Shown: positions 15,845-24,504, numbered from the stretch's first letter. The stretch: DNA of 64,000 nucleotides from Brevundimonas diminuta (GCF_022654015.1 NZ_CP073063.1:1116001-1180000); one strand, 5' to 3'. Numbers and translations are program-made. Notes: a model not told the origin generated them from the letters alone.

Positions 15845-16423
15845 ATGTGCAATGAATACCAGCTCATTCTGCCGTTCGACGACATCATCGAGGCGTTCGA
15901 CCTGAGCGGAAACCGGCTGGTGTTTCCGGGCGGCATGCCGAATTTCGGACCTATGGCCTCCATTCGCATCGGCGATCGGGCGCCCATCATTCAGATGGGG
16001 TCGGAAGGGCCGGAAGCGGTGATGACGCCCTGGGCATGGAAGGGGCCGGGCGGACGACCGGTCTTCAACTTCCGATCGGACGGGCGGTCGTTTGAAGGGT
16101 CACACCGGTGCCTGATCCCGGCGGACGGCATTTTCGAGTTCACCGACCCGGAACCGGGCCAGAAGCGAAAGACCAAATGGCGCTTCACCCTGTCCGACCA
16201 GCGGCTCTTCTGGGTGGCGGGCCTGATCAAGGACGGCGCTTTCGCCATGCTGACCACCGAGCCGGGGGCGGACATCGCCCCCTATCATGACCGGCAGATC
16301 GTGCTCCTGCGCCCCGAGGACGGTGCGGCCTGGCTCAATCTTCAGAAGCCCGAGGCCGAGCTGTTGCGGGCTCTGCCCGCCGGGAGCCTTGACGTCGAAA
16401 AGGTCTTCCCGATCGCGGCCTGA
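15845..16423 (+). CDS. SOS response-associated peptidase (SRAP/YedK family)
   Basis: 192 residues beginning M-C-N-E-Y: Cys2 is the residue that crosslinks covalently to abasic sites in single-stranded DNA in YedK/HMCES proteins. The Asn in FNFRSD (about 77), the Glu in IPADGIFEF and a late His (PYHDRQIVLL) match the other active-site positions. It shields abasic sites at stalled forks. The ribosome site AAAGGAGG precedes ATG 15845. It is divergent from imuA across a LexA box, so SOS induction of both is likely. ICE of this lineage often carry an SRAP gene. Confidence 0.92.
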   Translation: MCNEYQLILPFDDIIEAFDLSGNRLVFPGGMPNFGPMASIRIGDRAPIIQMGSEGPEAVMTPWAWKGPGGRPVFNFRSDGRSFEGSHRCLIPADGIFEFTDPEPGQKRKTKWRFTLSDQRLFWVAGLIKDGAFAMLTTEPGADIAPYHDRQIVLLRPEDGAAWLNLQKPEAELLRALPAGSLDVEKVFPIAA

Positions 16424-16511
16424 GCCACCGGACTGCGAGCGGGTCTCGAGCACCGTGAGGCGTCGACTGCGGTGGGGGATCCCGAGGCGCCCCCTGTCTC
16501 GCATCTTTCTC

Positions 16512-16571
16512 GCGCCAGCCGGCGCGGCCTCTCGATGAGGCGGATCTGACCGAAACCCGGTCGGCTGGCGC
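16512..16571. repeat. 10-bp inverted repeat with 40-bp spacer in the gap before the DUF736 gene
   Basis: GCGCCAGCCG (16512-16521) and CGGCTGGCGC (16562-16571) are perfect complements. They lie in the 335-bp intergenic stretch 16424-16758, which otherwise shows only GC-rich low-complexity sequence and no credible gene. The site could be a regulatory hairpin or part of a transfer origin; the relaxase gene is 3 kb away, so this is only a candidate. Confidence 0.4.
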
Positions 16572-16758
16572 AACCGCTCACGCGACTTTCATCCCCGGCC
16601 TGACGGCCTTCCTCGCGAAACAAGAAAGTCTCTTGCCACGGTCCTCCGCTTCGCTGCGGGGGCCTCGCTTCGCTCTCCCTGCGCGCCGCCCGCGCCCCGG
16701 TCTGCCGATCGCCATCGAGGCCGCGGCAGGCGTGGCCCGAAGCAAAGGAGAGACTGAC

Positions 16759-17052
16759 ATGGCCACCATCGGCACCTTCACCTCCCAGGGCGACGGCTAC
16801 ACCGGTTCGATCAAGACCCTCACCCTCAACGTCAAGTCGGCGGTCCTGCGGCCCAACGAGAAGAGCGACGACAAGGCCCCCGACTTCCGGATCTTCGCCG
16901 GCCAGACCGAGTTCGGCGCCGCCTGGAAGAAGACGAGCCAGCAGAACCGCGAGTACCTCTCGGTCAAGCTCGACGATCCCAGCTTCCCGGCGCCGATCTA
17001 CGCCTCCCTGGTGGAGGTCGAGGGCGGACACAGCCTGATCTGGTCCCGCTGA
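16759..17052 (+). CDS. DUF736 family protein
   Basis: 97 residues, start ATG 16759 after AAAGGAG. Starts [18 protein letters not shown], the family signature, and continues with the [16 protein letters not shown] segment. DUF736 genes are markers of alphaproteobacterial ICE and plasmids and typically stand near antirestriction and transfer genes, as here (ArdC follows after 73 bases). The biochemical role is unknown; it is small, soluble and probably expressed early in transfer, which is inference from context. Confidence 0.92.
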   Translation: MATIGTFTSQGDGYTGSIKTLTLNVKSAVLRPNEKSDDKAPDFRIFAGQTEFGAAWKKTSQQNREYLSVKLDDPSFPAPIYASLVEVEGGHSLIWSR

Positions 17053-17125
17053 CCCAAGAGCCGCGGCGGCGCGGGGAACGCGCCGCCGCTCCTTCTTCCC
17101 GCAATCCATTTTCGAGGAGGCCGCC

Positions 17126-18013
17126 ATGACGCGCCCCACCGATCCCGCACGCCTGGACGTCTACACCCGGATCACCCAACAGATCCTCGCCCAGCTCGAA
17201 GCCGGGGTCCGCCCCTGGACCCAGCCCTGGAAGAGCGCCACTTCGGTCAGCCGCCCCCTTCGCCATGACGGCACGCCCTACAACGGCATCAACATCGTCC
17301 TGCTGTGGGGCGAAGCGACCGGCCGGGGATTTACCCGATCGACCTGGATGACCTTCCGCCAGGCGCTGGCGCTCGGCGCCCACGTCCGCAAAGGCGAGCG
17401 CGGGGCGACGGTGGTTTACGCAAACCAGATCGTGCGCGAGGACATTGACGAGATCGGCGAAGGCGTCGAACAGCGAATCCCGTTCCTCAAGGCCTACACG
17501 GTCTTCAACGTCGATCAGATCGACGGCCTGCCGGATCGCTACGGCGAGCCCGAAGTCCAGGGCATCAATGCCGACGAACGGATCGCGCGTGTCGACGCCT
17601 TCTTCCGGAACTGCGGCGCGGACATCCGTCACGGCGGCGGGAGCGCCTATTACGCCCCGGGGCCGGACCATGTGCAGATGCCGCCGTTCGAATGCTTCGA
17701 GGATGCCGACGCCTATTACGGTACCCTCGGCCATGAGATGACGCACTGGACGCGTCACCCCACCCGCCTCGATCGGGACTTCGGCCGCCAGCGTTTCGGC
17801 GATCCCGGCTACGCTCGCGAAGAACTGGTCGCCGAACTCGGAGCCGCCTTCCTCTGCGCGGATCTCGGTCTCGCCCTCGAGCCGCGCGAGGATCATGCGG
17901 CCTATGTCGGTCACTGGCTCCAGGTGCTCAAGGACGACAAGCGGTTCATCGTCTCGGCGGCGGCTCACGCGCAGAAGGCCGTCGATCACCTGCATCGCCT
18001 CCAGCCAGTTTGA
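17126..18013 (+). CDS. ardC: ArdC-family antirestriction protein
   Basis: 295 residues. The N-terminal ssDNA-binding domain (about 8-125) has the family pattern VRPWTQPW and YNGINIVLLW. The C-terminal zincin-like domain has LGHEMTHWTRH (HEXXH, about 205-215) with a downstream Glu in REELVAELGAAF. ArdC proteins protect incoming single-stranded element DNA from restriction. Start ATG 17126 follows GAGGAGG. It forms a plus-strand pair with the DUF736 gene. Confidence 0.92.
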   Translation: MTRPTDPARLDVYTRITQQILAQLEAGVRPWTQPWKSATSVSRPLRHDGTPYNGINIVLLWGEATGRGFTRSTWMTFRQALALGAHVRKGERGATVVYANQIVREDIDEIGEGVEQRIPFLKAYTVFNVDQIDGLPDRYGEPEVQGINADERIARVDAFFRNCGADIRHGGGSAYYAPGPDHVQMPPFECFEDADAYYGTLGHEMTHWTRHPTRLDRDFGRQRFGDPGYAREELVAELGAAFLCADLGLALEPREDHAAYVGHWLQVLKDDKRFIVSAAAHAQKAVDHLHRLQPV

Positions 18014-18062
18014 ACTGGCGCCCGCGTCCTGTCCGGGGCAGCCTCGGTGAGGACGCGGGATC

Positions 18063-19034
18063 ATGGCCGACAACAAGAATCAGCACTTCGTACCCAAGGC
18101 CCATCTCAAACCCTTCTCGGTGGATGGAGGGGGCAAGGCCATTCACCTGTTCAACCTCGACAGGGACCGCGCGATCCCGAACGCCCCGGTGCGCAACCAG
18201 TGCTCCAGCGATTATTTCTATGGCCAGGATCCTCAGCTGGAGGCCGCCATCCAGAGCGTCGAAGGGCCCTATGGTCAGATGCTCGCGCGTGTCCTTCCCA
18301 ACGGCGCGATCCCCGGCGCCCTGGACCGAACGGTGCTGAGGCGCTTCATCCTGCTCCAACATTTGAGGACCGAAGCGGCCGCCGCCAGCGCGAGCCAGGT
18401 CCTGGCCGCGATGGCGCAGCTGCCTGGCGTCCTGCCGCCCGGCGAAGACTTCGACGTCAAGAAGGCCATGCGCGTCGCGGTCGAGGAGGCCATGCTGGTC
18501 TATGCCCGGCAGATGCGGATCGTCGATGATCTGAGGGTCACCGTGATCCGCAACGAAAGCCGGACGCCCTTCATCACATCGGATGACCCCGCCGTGCTGA
18601 CGAACCGGTGGCATCTCCAGAATCCCAGAGGGCGATATCGGCCTTTCAGCCTGAGGCACGCGGGCCTGGTGATGCTGCTGCCGCTGTCGCCGTGCGTACT
18701 GGCGATGCTCCATGATCCCGACGTCTATACGGTCGCTCATCGCCAGGGCGTCGTCATCATCGATCGCGATCGTGACGCCGACGCACTCAACGCCCACCAG
18801 ATCCTCAACTGCGCGGCCAATGTCTTCTTCCAGGACTGGGCGGGTCGGGATCAGCTGACAGAGGCGGTTCGTGCGGCGGCGCAGGACCGACCCGCACGCC
18901 GCCACCGGACTACCTATGCGGTGCAGGATCGGACCGTCGGCCAACACACCCGCTACGCCGTCGCGCCGCTCGAGGAGATCGACCCCGGCGCAGGGCGAGA
19001 GGTTCTGATCCACACCGAGATCCTTCGCCCTGGC
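18063..19034 (+). CDS. DUF4238 protein with lost stop codon
   Basis: Start ATG 18063 (MADNKNQHFVPKAHLKPFS), the recognisable DUF4238 opening QHFVPKxxLKxF. About 324 residues look like coding sequence, ending in LIHTEILRP, which resembles the usual family C terminus. No stop follows: the frame stays open through the out-of-frame mobC gene and into the relaxase frame, ending only at 20372. The end given here is where homology seems to stop. The function of DUF4238 is unknown. The lost stop and the truncated mobC start coincide, suggesting a deletion or insertion joint near 19025-19040. Confidence 0.65.
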
Positions 19035-19038
19035 GCCG

Positions 19039-19371
19039 GTGGACCTGGTCGTGCTCGAGCGCGAGGCGGCATCGCGAGGCCAGTCCCGAACCCAATGGAC
19101 GGTCGCGCTGATCAGAGCGCAACTGCATGGCCGACCGCAGCTGAGCCGGAGCGAGGCGATCGCCTTTGTCGAGGTCCAGCGCGAGCTCCGACGCATCGGG
19201 GTCAACATCAACCAGATCGCCCGGGCGTTAAATACGGCGGTGATGGAGGGGGCGGTGCTGGACCTGGAGGTGGCCCAGCTTGCTGCCTTCTCGGACGAAA
19301 TCCGCGCGCATCTGGTCGGAGTTCGGGACGCTTTCGAGGGCAATCTCGCCTATTGGGCGCCGGGGCCGTGA
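19039..19371 (+). CDS. mobC: MobC-like relaxosome protein, 5'-truncated
   Basis: 110 residues from GTG 19039; in-frame stop at 19006 prevents a long N-terminal extension. A ribbon-helix-helix-like start (LVVLEREAASRGQSR) is followed by the MobC signature ELRRIGVNINQIARALN (about 55-71). MobC helps the relaxase open the transfer origin. The usual first residues of the domain appear to be missing and replaced by the end of the DUF4238 gene. It overlaps the relaxase GTG by four bases (GTGA). Confidence 0.72.
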   Translation: MDLVVLEREAASRGQSRTQWTVALIRAQLHGRPQLSRSEAIAFVEVQRELRRIGVNINQIARALNTAVMEGAVLDLEVAQLAAFSDEIRAHLVGVRDAFEGNLAYWAPGP

Positions 19372-20372
19372 ACGACTTCCGCGTCCCGGTCGGGTTCGAG
19401 GACGCCCTGCGTCCGCCGGTCCGTATGCGACGGGCGAGGTTGGCCCATGCCGTCCTGCGTGTCGGGCGGAGCGAGGACGCCGGCGCGGCCCGCGCCAAGC
19501 TCGCGCGCATGGTGCGCCGGGCGCCCGAGGTCATGGTCAAGATCACGGGCCGAACGCGGGACGGGGGGCACCTCCAGCGCCACCTCGACTACATCAGCCG
19601 CAATGGAAAGCTGGTCCTCGAGGGGGCTGAGGGCGAGCGTCTTCTGGGTCAATCAGAGGTGAGGGCGCTGGCCGAGGACTGGCGCGCCGAGCTGGATGTG
19701 TTGCCCGGTCGGCGAGACGCGCCGGTCTCCCTGTCGATCGTTCTGAGCATGCCGGCGGGTGTCGATCCCGGTCGGGTCCATGATGCGTCACGCGCTTTCG
19801 CCGCCACCGTGTTCGGAGATCGGCATCCCTATGTCTTTGCCCTGCATACAGATGATCGGCACCCACATGTCCATCTGACCGTCCGCGCGCTTGGGCGGGA
19901 CGGCGAGCGGCTCAATCCGCGCAAGGCCGACCTTCAGCTCTGGCGAGAGACCTTCGCGGCGGCGCTGCGGGATCGGGGTGTCGAGGCCGAGGCGACGCCG
20001 CGGCGGGCGCGGGGCGTCGTGCGGAAGGCCGAGCGGACACCCGTGAGGAAACTCCGCGAACGGTTCGAACGCGGGGAGGGGGAAATGCCTGAGGTGATGA
20101 AGGGCGCGCTGAAGGCGGCGGCGACCTCACCCTCGGTCGAACCGCCTTGGGAGGCCCGGCTAAGCCAGAGGCAGGCGTACATAAGGCGCGCGCTGGTGGT
20201 CGAGGCGGTGCGGCTGCAAGCGTCCAGATCCGGCGACGACCGCCAGTTGGGGCTGGACCTTGAGCGCTTCATCCGCACACTGCCGCCCGTGGCGACCCAG
20301 CGGGAAATCCTCGCGCGGGCGCTCGCGGTCGATCGTGAGGCCGCCCGGACACCGGGTGGGCGTTCGCGCTAG
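19368..20372 (+). CDS. Relaxase / mobilization nuclease (TraI/VirD2-like)
   Basis: 334 residues from GTG 19368. The relaxase motifs are present: a Tyr in QRHLDYISRNG (about 68) after VMVKITGR, and the three-histidine motif HTDDRHPHVHLTV (about 160). It would nick the element at its transfer origin and pilot the strand. The C-terminal part is short compared with relaxases that carry an extra DUF3363/LPD7 region; an LPD7-type protein is encoded separately on the other strand 0.9 kb away. The frame is fused upstream to DUF4238, but the GTG overlap with mobC indicates the true start. Confidence 0.82.
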   Translation: MNDFRVPVGFEDALRPPVRMRRARLAHAVLRVGRSEDAGAARAKLARMVRRAPEVMVKITGRTRDGGHLQRHLDYISRNGKLVLEGAEGERLLGQSEVRALAEDWRAELDVLPGRRDAPVSLSIVLSMPAGVDPGRVHDASRAFAATVFGDRHPYVFALHTDDRHPHVHLTVRALGRDGERLNPRKADLQLWRETFAAALRDRGVEAEATPRRARGVVRKAERTPVRKLRERFERGEGEMPEVMKGALKAAATSPSVEPPWEARLSQRQAYIRRALVVEAVRLQASRSGDDRQLGLDLERFIRTLPPVATQREILARALAVDREAARTPGGRSR

Positions 20373-21223
20373 CGGCGCCTGCGCTCGATCTCGGCGGAGA
20401 TTTCGTCCCACCGGCCGGCGTCCGCATCGACATAGGTCTGCGGATACCCGTGAGCCAGATCTGCGAACGGGGGTTCGCCAGCCGTGTGGACGGCGAGGAT
20501 TGCATTGGCGGAGAGCGGTTCGGTCACATGCAGATCGAACGCCTTGGATTCGACCGAACACCCCAGCAAGCGGGCGTAGGCGGCCATCACCGCTTCAGCG
20601 GCGGAGAATCCGTGGGGCGTTTTCGAAAGCGGGGCGGCGACCTCCACGACCCGTGGGCGTCCGAGCTTGGCGACCCGGGCCTTGAGCGCCGCGTCGGAGA
20701 GCCAGAAGTAGACCCCTTCGCCACCCCAGTTGCCCAGCAGCAGCTCCACTCCGCCATCCGCGATCTCGAGCGGGTGCGATACCATCCAGAACCGCCCCGA
20801 CCGGATCTGCGACTGGCTGCGCTGGAAAGGGCTGGCGGTAAAGATCGCATCGGCCTCAGCGACGGTGAAGGCGCCGGCCGCCACCTGAGCGTCAAGGCGG
20901 ACGCGGATCGAAGCTGGAGAGGGCAAGCGCACGCCGTCCCGTCGGAACTGGTCCACCTCGGAATCGGTCATACGGGTGTAGTGCCAGCCCCGGATGATGC
21001 GTTGGTTCATCACCGTCATCAGCGTCTCCGCCAGCGCAATGTGGTCGGCTGCGAACGGATTCTGCGGATAGGGCCCCGTGCGATCCGACAGCTCGCGCTG
21101 GATCAGGTTCTCCCGCGATGTGGCGTGGTAGTTTCGGAGCAGGTCGGCGTGGTCGCCGAGCATGTCGCGTAGCTCCGGATCGAAGCTCGCGACATCCCAG
21201 ACATCAAGAATCCGTTCGGACAT
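20369..21223 (-). CDS. Hypothetical protein with a weak ADP-ribosyltransferase-like pattern
   Basis: 284 residues, convergent with the relaxase (4-base overlap). GWHYTRMTDSEVDQFRRDG at about 79-97 looks like the His strand and helix that open ART folds. Further on, GGVELLLGNWGGEGVYFWLSD supplies an acidic residue in a beta-rich stretch, and SRENLIQRE precedes. No signal peptide or membrane helix. I cannot confirm the ART fold; the protein is a plausible stand-alone toxin or cargo gene inserted among transfer genes. Confidence 0.5.
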   Translation of the reverse strand: MSERILDVWDVASFDPELRDMLGDHADLLRNYHATSRENLIQRELSDRTGPYPQNPFAADHIALAETLMTVMNQRIIRGWHYTRMTDSEVDQFRRDGVRLPSPASIRVRLDAQVAAGAFTVAEADAIFTASPFQRSQSQIRSGRFWMVSHPLEIADGGVELLLGNWGGEGVYFWLSDAALKARVAKLGRPRVVEVAAPLSKTPHGFSAAEAVMAAYARLLGCSVESKAFDLHVTEPLSANAILAVHTAGEPPFADLAHGYPQTYVDADAGRWDEISAEIERRRR

Positions 21224-21251
21224 GGGGGACTCCAGCGCAGCGCGGGGAAGT

Positions 21252-21890
21252 CTAACGCTCCCGGCGTCGTTCGGCTCGCCGGTTCTGCTCCCGGTCCGGC
21301 TTGTCTCGCGCCCTGTCAGCGTCGGGTCGCACCCGGGCCCAGGCGCGTTCCATCAGCCGCGCCTGCGCAGCTGGATCGGCGATCAGGGTGCGGACAACCA
21401 TGGCGGCCATCTCCAGGCGACGTTTGATGTCATCGCGCGCAGGGGGCTTCTGACGGGAGGCGTCCCGTTGGGTGTTGGGTTGAGGAACCTCATTGGCCGC
21501 CTGGCGGTCGCGCTCCGTCGGCCGGTATCCGGCGACCTCAAGCCCGAGCGTCCTGGCCTGCACCCAGACCTCGCGGCGAAAGGCGTCGTCGCCCGTCACC
21601 TTGATGTTCGACCAGCCGCGGTGCTGGGCGATCCGCAACATGGCGGCGATCGAGTCCGGATAAGCCTGATGGGAAGACAGGGCGCGCCCATGGTCTCTGA
21701 ACGACGGGTCCGCAGTTTTGTGGTCGCGATAGTAGCGCTCCGGTCGGCCTTGCCGATCGCGCTCGACCAGATAGCGGTCCAACAGCTGGGCGGGCACGTC
21801 GCCCTTGTCGAGCGAGCGACGCTCGGAGGACGAAGCGGTTCGGGGCGAGATCCGGTTGCCGGATGATGGAGAAGGGCGAGCTTCGGTCAT
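21252..21890 (-). CDS. LPD7-domain protein (relaxase-associated)
   Basis: 212 residues. The central part (about 30-125; VPAQLLDRYLVERDRQGRP, FRDHGRALSSHQAYPDS and RGWSNIKVTGDDAFRREVW) matches the large polyvalent protein-associated domain 7 commonly fused to or encoded beside relaxases of alphaproteobacterial ICE. A charged Arg-rich C terminus follows. It overlaps the truncated coupling-protein gene by four bases on the same strand, so the two form one transcript. Function unproven; it likely belongs to DNA processing during transfer. Confidence 0.8.
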   Translation of the reverse strand: MTEARPSPSSGNRISPRTASSSERRSLDKGDVPAQLLDRYLVERDRQGRPERYYRDHKTADPSFRDHGRALSSHQAYPDSIAAMLRIAQHRGWSNIKVTGDDAFRREVWVQARTLGLEVAGYRPTERDRQAANEVPQPNTQRDASRQKPPARDDIKRRLEMAAMVVRTLIADPAAQARLMERAWARVRPDADRARDKPDREQNRRAERRRER

Positions 21891-22774
21891 GATCTGCGCC
21901 CCCGCGAGGGGAGAGCGGCGGCCGGGGCGGTGACGACCCGATCCAGCCAGGCCTGAACGTCTTTCTCGGAAGCGCCAGGCGGCGGGGGCGTCAGGCCTTC
22001 GGCGGCGAAGCGACGAACGATGCTGTCGAAATCCATGTCTGTCCCCGCTTCTGAGGACATCGGGACGGGGTGAACAGGCGTTATGGGGCGCGGCGGAGTC
22101 GGGGCGACCGACACGTCAGGCGGAGGGCGCAGCCTGTCGGTGAAGCGGCGGTCCGAGAAATAGACGAGCTTGCGTCCGCGCGTGGGGGCGAGTCCTGCCT
22201 TCAGCACGATGAAAGCATGCTGCGGAAACTGCATCAGCTCCTGCGGAAGCATGAGCGCGCGTCGCTGGTCGGAGTCCGTCAGACTGCGGCGACCCTGGCC
22301 CAGTCCCATCGGGCGACTGCGGCTTCGTGCGCGATAGGTGTAGTAGCCAAGCCGCTCGCTCAGCTCCTGCGCTACCTTCAATTCTTTGGGCGCGAAGACG
22401 ATCTCCAGCCCGCAGTTGGTGACAATGTCCTCCGTCACGTCTGGCCCATAGAGGGCGCGGAGTTGTGACGGGCTCTGGATCACCGGGAGCAGACGCAGCC
22501 CGTATCCCGCCACCCAGGCGAAAGCGTGCGCCAGCACCGGCGCGCGGCCTAGACGGGCGAACTCGTCCAGCAGCACCAAGGTCTGAGGATCGCCAGCATC
22601 AGGCAGGGCGCGGCTGTTCAGGTCGACCAGCTGCTGGAACAGGAGGGCGTAAAGCGGCGCGACCCGGTCCATGTTCTCCGGGGAGGCCGTCAGATACCTG
22701 GAAAAGACCTGCGCAAAGCTAAGGGTAAGAACCCGGATCGAAGCGGTCGCCGTGGCGGTTCGCGCAGGCCTCAT
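21887..22774 (-). pseudogene. TraG/VirD4 coupling protein, N-terminal part missing
   Basis: Only the C-terminal 270 residues of a type IV coupling ATPase are present: TASPENMDRVAPLYALLFQQ, the Walker B motif VLLDEFARLG (about 66-75), QSPSQLRALYG and PQELMQFP. The membrane anchor and Walker A half are absent. The first 26 residues (MRPARTATATAS...) have no family match and mark a junction near 22696. Upstream lies the second copy of the 104-bp repeat. Without this ATPase the element cannot transfer by itself unless a helper supplies one. Confidence 0.8.
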
Positions 22775-22810
22775 CGACCCAGACGACGAATAAGGGCGAG
22801 AAAAGGGGGC

Positions 22811-22914
22811 GGGCCTGGAACTTCTGTACGGAAGCCGGGTGTTTCAGCGCTGATCGCCGCCGACGCCTTCGCGTCCCCTGGCTCTCGATCAACGCCTATC
22901 CGTTCCGGAACCCG
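22811..22914. repeat. 104-bp imperfect direct repeat, copy B
   Basis: Partner of 11699-11802, same orientation and length. It starts 36 bases before the 5' end of the truncated coupling-protein frame and ends 125 bases before the plus-strand gene at 23040. The terminal blocks GGGCCTGGAACTTCTG and TTCCGGAACCCG are identical in both copies, the interior diverges, which suggests either a conserved regulatory site or an old mobile sequence. Confidence 0.8.
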
Positions 22915-23039
22915 CCGCCATACAGTCTAGGGTCAGCTCCCCGGTCGAGTCGATCCTCTCGCGCGAGCGGCATGCGGTCAGGTCTGGCGGATTGAAGCTG
23001 CTAGACTGTGCGGAGCGATTGCGAGCGACAGGTGACCTG

Positions 23040-23957
23040 ATGTCCTACCCTTCTTTCACGAGCGCAGAGGCGACGGTTGATCGCTTTCTGGAGATCCTGT
23101 CGGAACACGGCGTGGATCTGGCGGGCGCGTCGCAGGATGAGGCGCTGCAGATGACGAACGTCATCGAGATGTGGCGAAATCCTGCTCTGAGGCCGCTGGA
23201 TCCGCGGCCTGTACTGCGCGCGGCGATGGGTTTCGTCGATCTCGCCGGCAAAGTGGTGAGAGTCGCCGAACACAAGGATTTCGGGGAGCTGATCCCCCAT
23301 CTGAAGATGCTGGCGAAGACGACCGTGCTGCAGAATGCCGCCAGCCCGGTGACCGATGACGCCGGCAACAAGGTCATCGAGCTCTATGTCGCCGCCCTGG
23401 CCATGACGTTTGCTGACGAGGTGAAGCTGGATCACCCCTCGTCCTCGAAGGGCGACAATCCGGACGTTATGTTGACCTTCCGCTCCAGGCGTTGGGCTCT
23501 GGCCCTGAAGACCCTGCACAGCCGAAGCGCCCGAACGATTTACGACAACATCAAGAAGGCCTCCGATCAGATCGAGGCGTGCGAGGCGGACCATGGGCTG
23601 GTGGTCCTGAACGTAAAGAACCTGCTCGACTACGATGCCCTGTGGCCCGCGCCTGCGACGGCATTTCCCGAAGCAGCGGTCATCTCCGACTATTTCCGGC
23701 AGGTCGAGGGCATCATCGCGCCGCTCGCCGAGATTACGAACGAGGACTGGCTCGCCGCGCTTGGGCCGGATCGAAAAGCGGCGTTGCCGGTGATGTTCAT
23801 TGGCCAAGCGGCCGCGTTCGCTCAACCGACGTACGGCGGCGGGCCTCATCCCATGGCGATCAAAGGCATGGTGTCGCACATGGTCCCGGCCGGCGACCCT
23901 GTGGGGGCGATGAGATTGGCGAAGGCGCTCAACGATGCCGCCCAGCAGTTCACCTGA
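23040..23957 (+). CDS. Hypothetical protein with nuclease-like region
   Basis: 305 residues from ATG 23040; the frame is open to 22992 but no better start exists. The middle (about 140-200) reads GDNPDVMLTFRSRRWALALKTL and DQIEACEADHGLVVLNVKN, which has the strand order and spacing of a PD-(D/E)XK nuclease, except that the usual Glu of the EXK is Ala (ALK). No signal or membrane segment. The gene stands alone between the transfer remnants and the metal island. An inactive nuclease fold or an unrelated protein are both possible. Confidence 0.6.
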   Translation: MSYPSFTSAEATVDRFLEILSEHGVDLAGASQDEALQMTNVIEMWRNPALRPLDPRPVLRAAMGFVDLAGKVVRVAEHKDFGELIPHLKMLAKTTVLQNAASPVTDDAGNKVIELYVAALAMTFADEVKLDHPSSSKGDNPDVMLTFRSRRWALALKTLHSRSARTIYDNIKKASDQIEACEADHGLVVLNVKNLLDYDALWPAPATAFPEAAVISDYFRQVEGIIAPLAEITNEDWLAALGPDRKAALPVMFIGQAAAFAQPTYGGGPHPMAIKGMVSHMVPAGDPVGAMRLAKALNDAAQQFT

Positions 23958-24004
23958 CCGGGACAACCACGACCGTCTGAAATGGTGGAGGCCGAGCGTC
24001 GCAC

Positions 24005-24451
24005 CTATGCGTGAGGACCGTCGCATTGCGCATGGTTTCCGAGCGCCTCGATTACCCGGCAATCGGAGATCCGCCCACCCGAACAACTCGCCGCCTGAAT
24101 CCGGGCGAGCTCGGCGTGGAGCGTCTGAAGCCCGGCAATGCGAGTCTCAACCGCCGCAAGCTGGCGCTCGGCGATCCGGTTGACCTCCGTGCAGGGGTGG
24201 TCGGGTTCGTCGGACAGCGCCAGCAGGGCGCGGATGTCGTCGATCTCGAAACCCAGCTGTCGCGCGTGACGAATAAAAGCGAGCCGCCGCGTCGCCGCCC
24301 CGTCGTAGAGGCGCCGATCGCTTGCCGTGCGGGGCGCTTCCTTCATCAGGCCAATCTGCTCGTAGAACCGGATCGTCGGAACCTTCACGCCGGTCTCGGC
24401 TGAGAGGCGACCGATCGTCCGGAGCGGGGGAGGGGATGGGTCTCTGGCCAT
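24005..24451 (-). CDS. MerR-family metal regulator (CadR/PbrR-like)
   Basis: 148 residues: winged helix (about 12-80; VPTIRFYEQIGLM), dimerisation helix, and a metal loop. Cys in HPCTEV (about 86) and the pair in CSGGRISDC (about 122-130) occupy the positions used by CadR, PbrR and ZntR for Zn, Cd or Pb. It is divergent from a CDF exporter gene, and a classical MerR promoter lies between the two (24468-24496). It likely activates the long czc operon and represses itself. Which divalent metal is sensed cannot be read from sequence alone. Confidence 0.88.
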   Translation of the reverse strand: MARDPSPPPLRTIGRLSAETGVKVPTIRFYEQIGLMKEAPRTASDRRLYDGAATRRLAFIRHARQLGFEIDDIRALLALSDEPDHPCTEVNRIAERQLAAVETRIAGLQTLHAELARIQAASCSGGRISDCRVIEALGNHAQCDGPHA

Positions 24452-24467
24452 TCGCGAAATATAGGGC

Positions 24468-24496
24468 TTGATCCTCTAGTGGCTAGAGGATGCATG
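24468..24496 (+). promoter_or_regulatory. MerR-type promoter with long spacer and operator dyad
   Basis: A -35 TTGATC (24468-24473) leads into the dyad CCTCTAG-TGG-CTAGAGG (24473-24489), followed by a -10-like TGCATG (24491-24496). The dyad sits between the boxes as in zntA and cadA promoters, where MerR proteins untwist an over-long spacer. Transcription would start almost at the CDF gene's ATG 24505. Confidence 0.8.
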
Positions 24497-24504
24497 AAGG
24501 TCGC

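Noticed and set aside
18063..20372. Single 769-residue DUF4238-relaxase protein
   Set aside because: The middle 110 residues are out-of-frame mobC with Gly/Arg/Pro-rich nonsense, and a GTG overlapping the mobC stop gives a normal relaxase start. Treated as separate genes with a scar.
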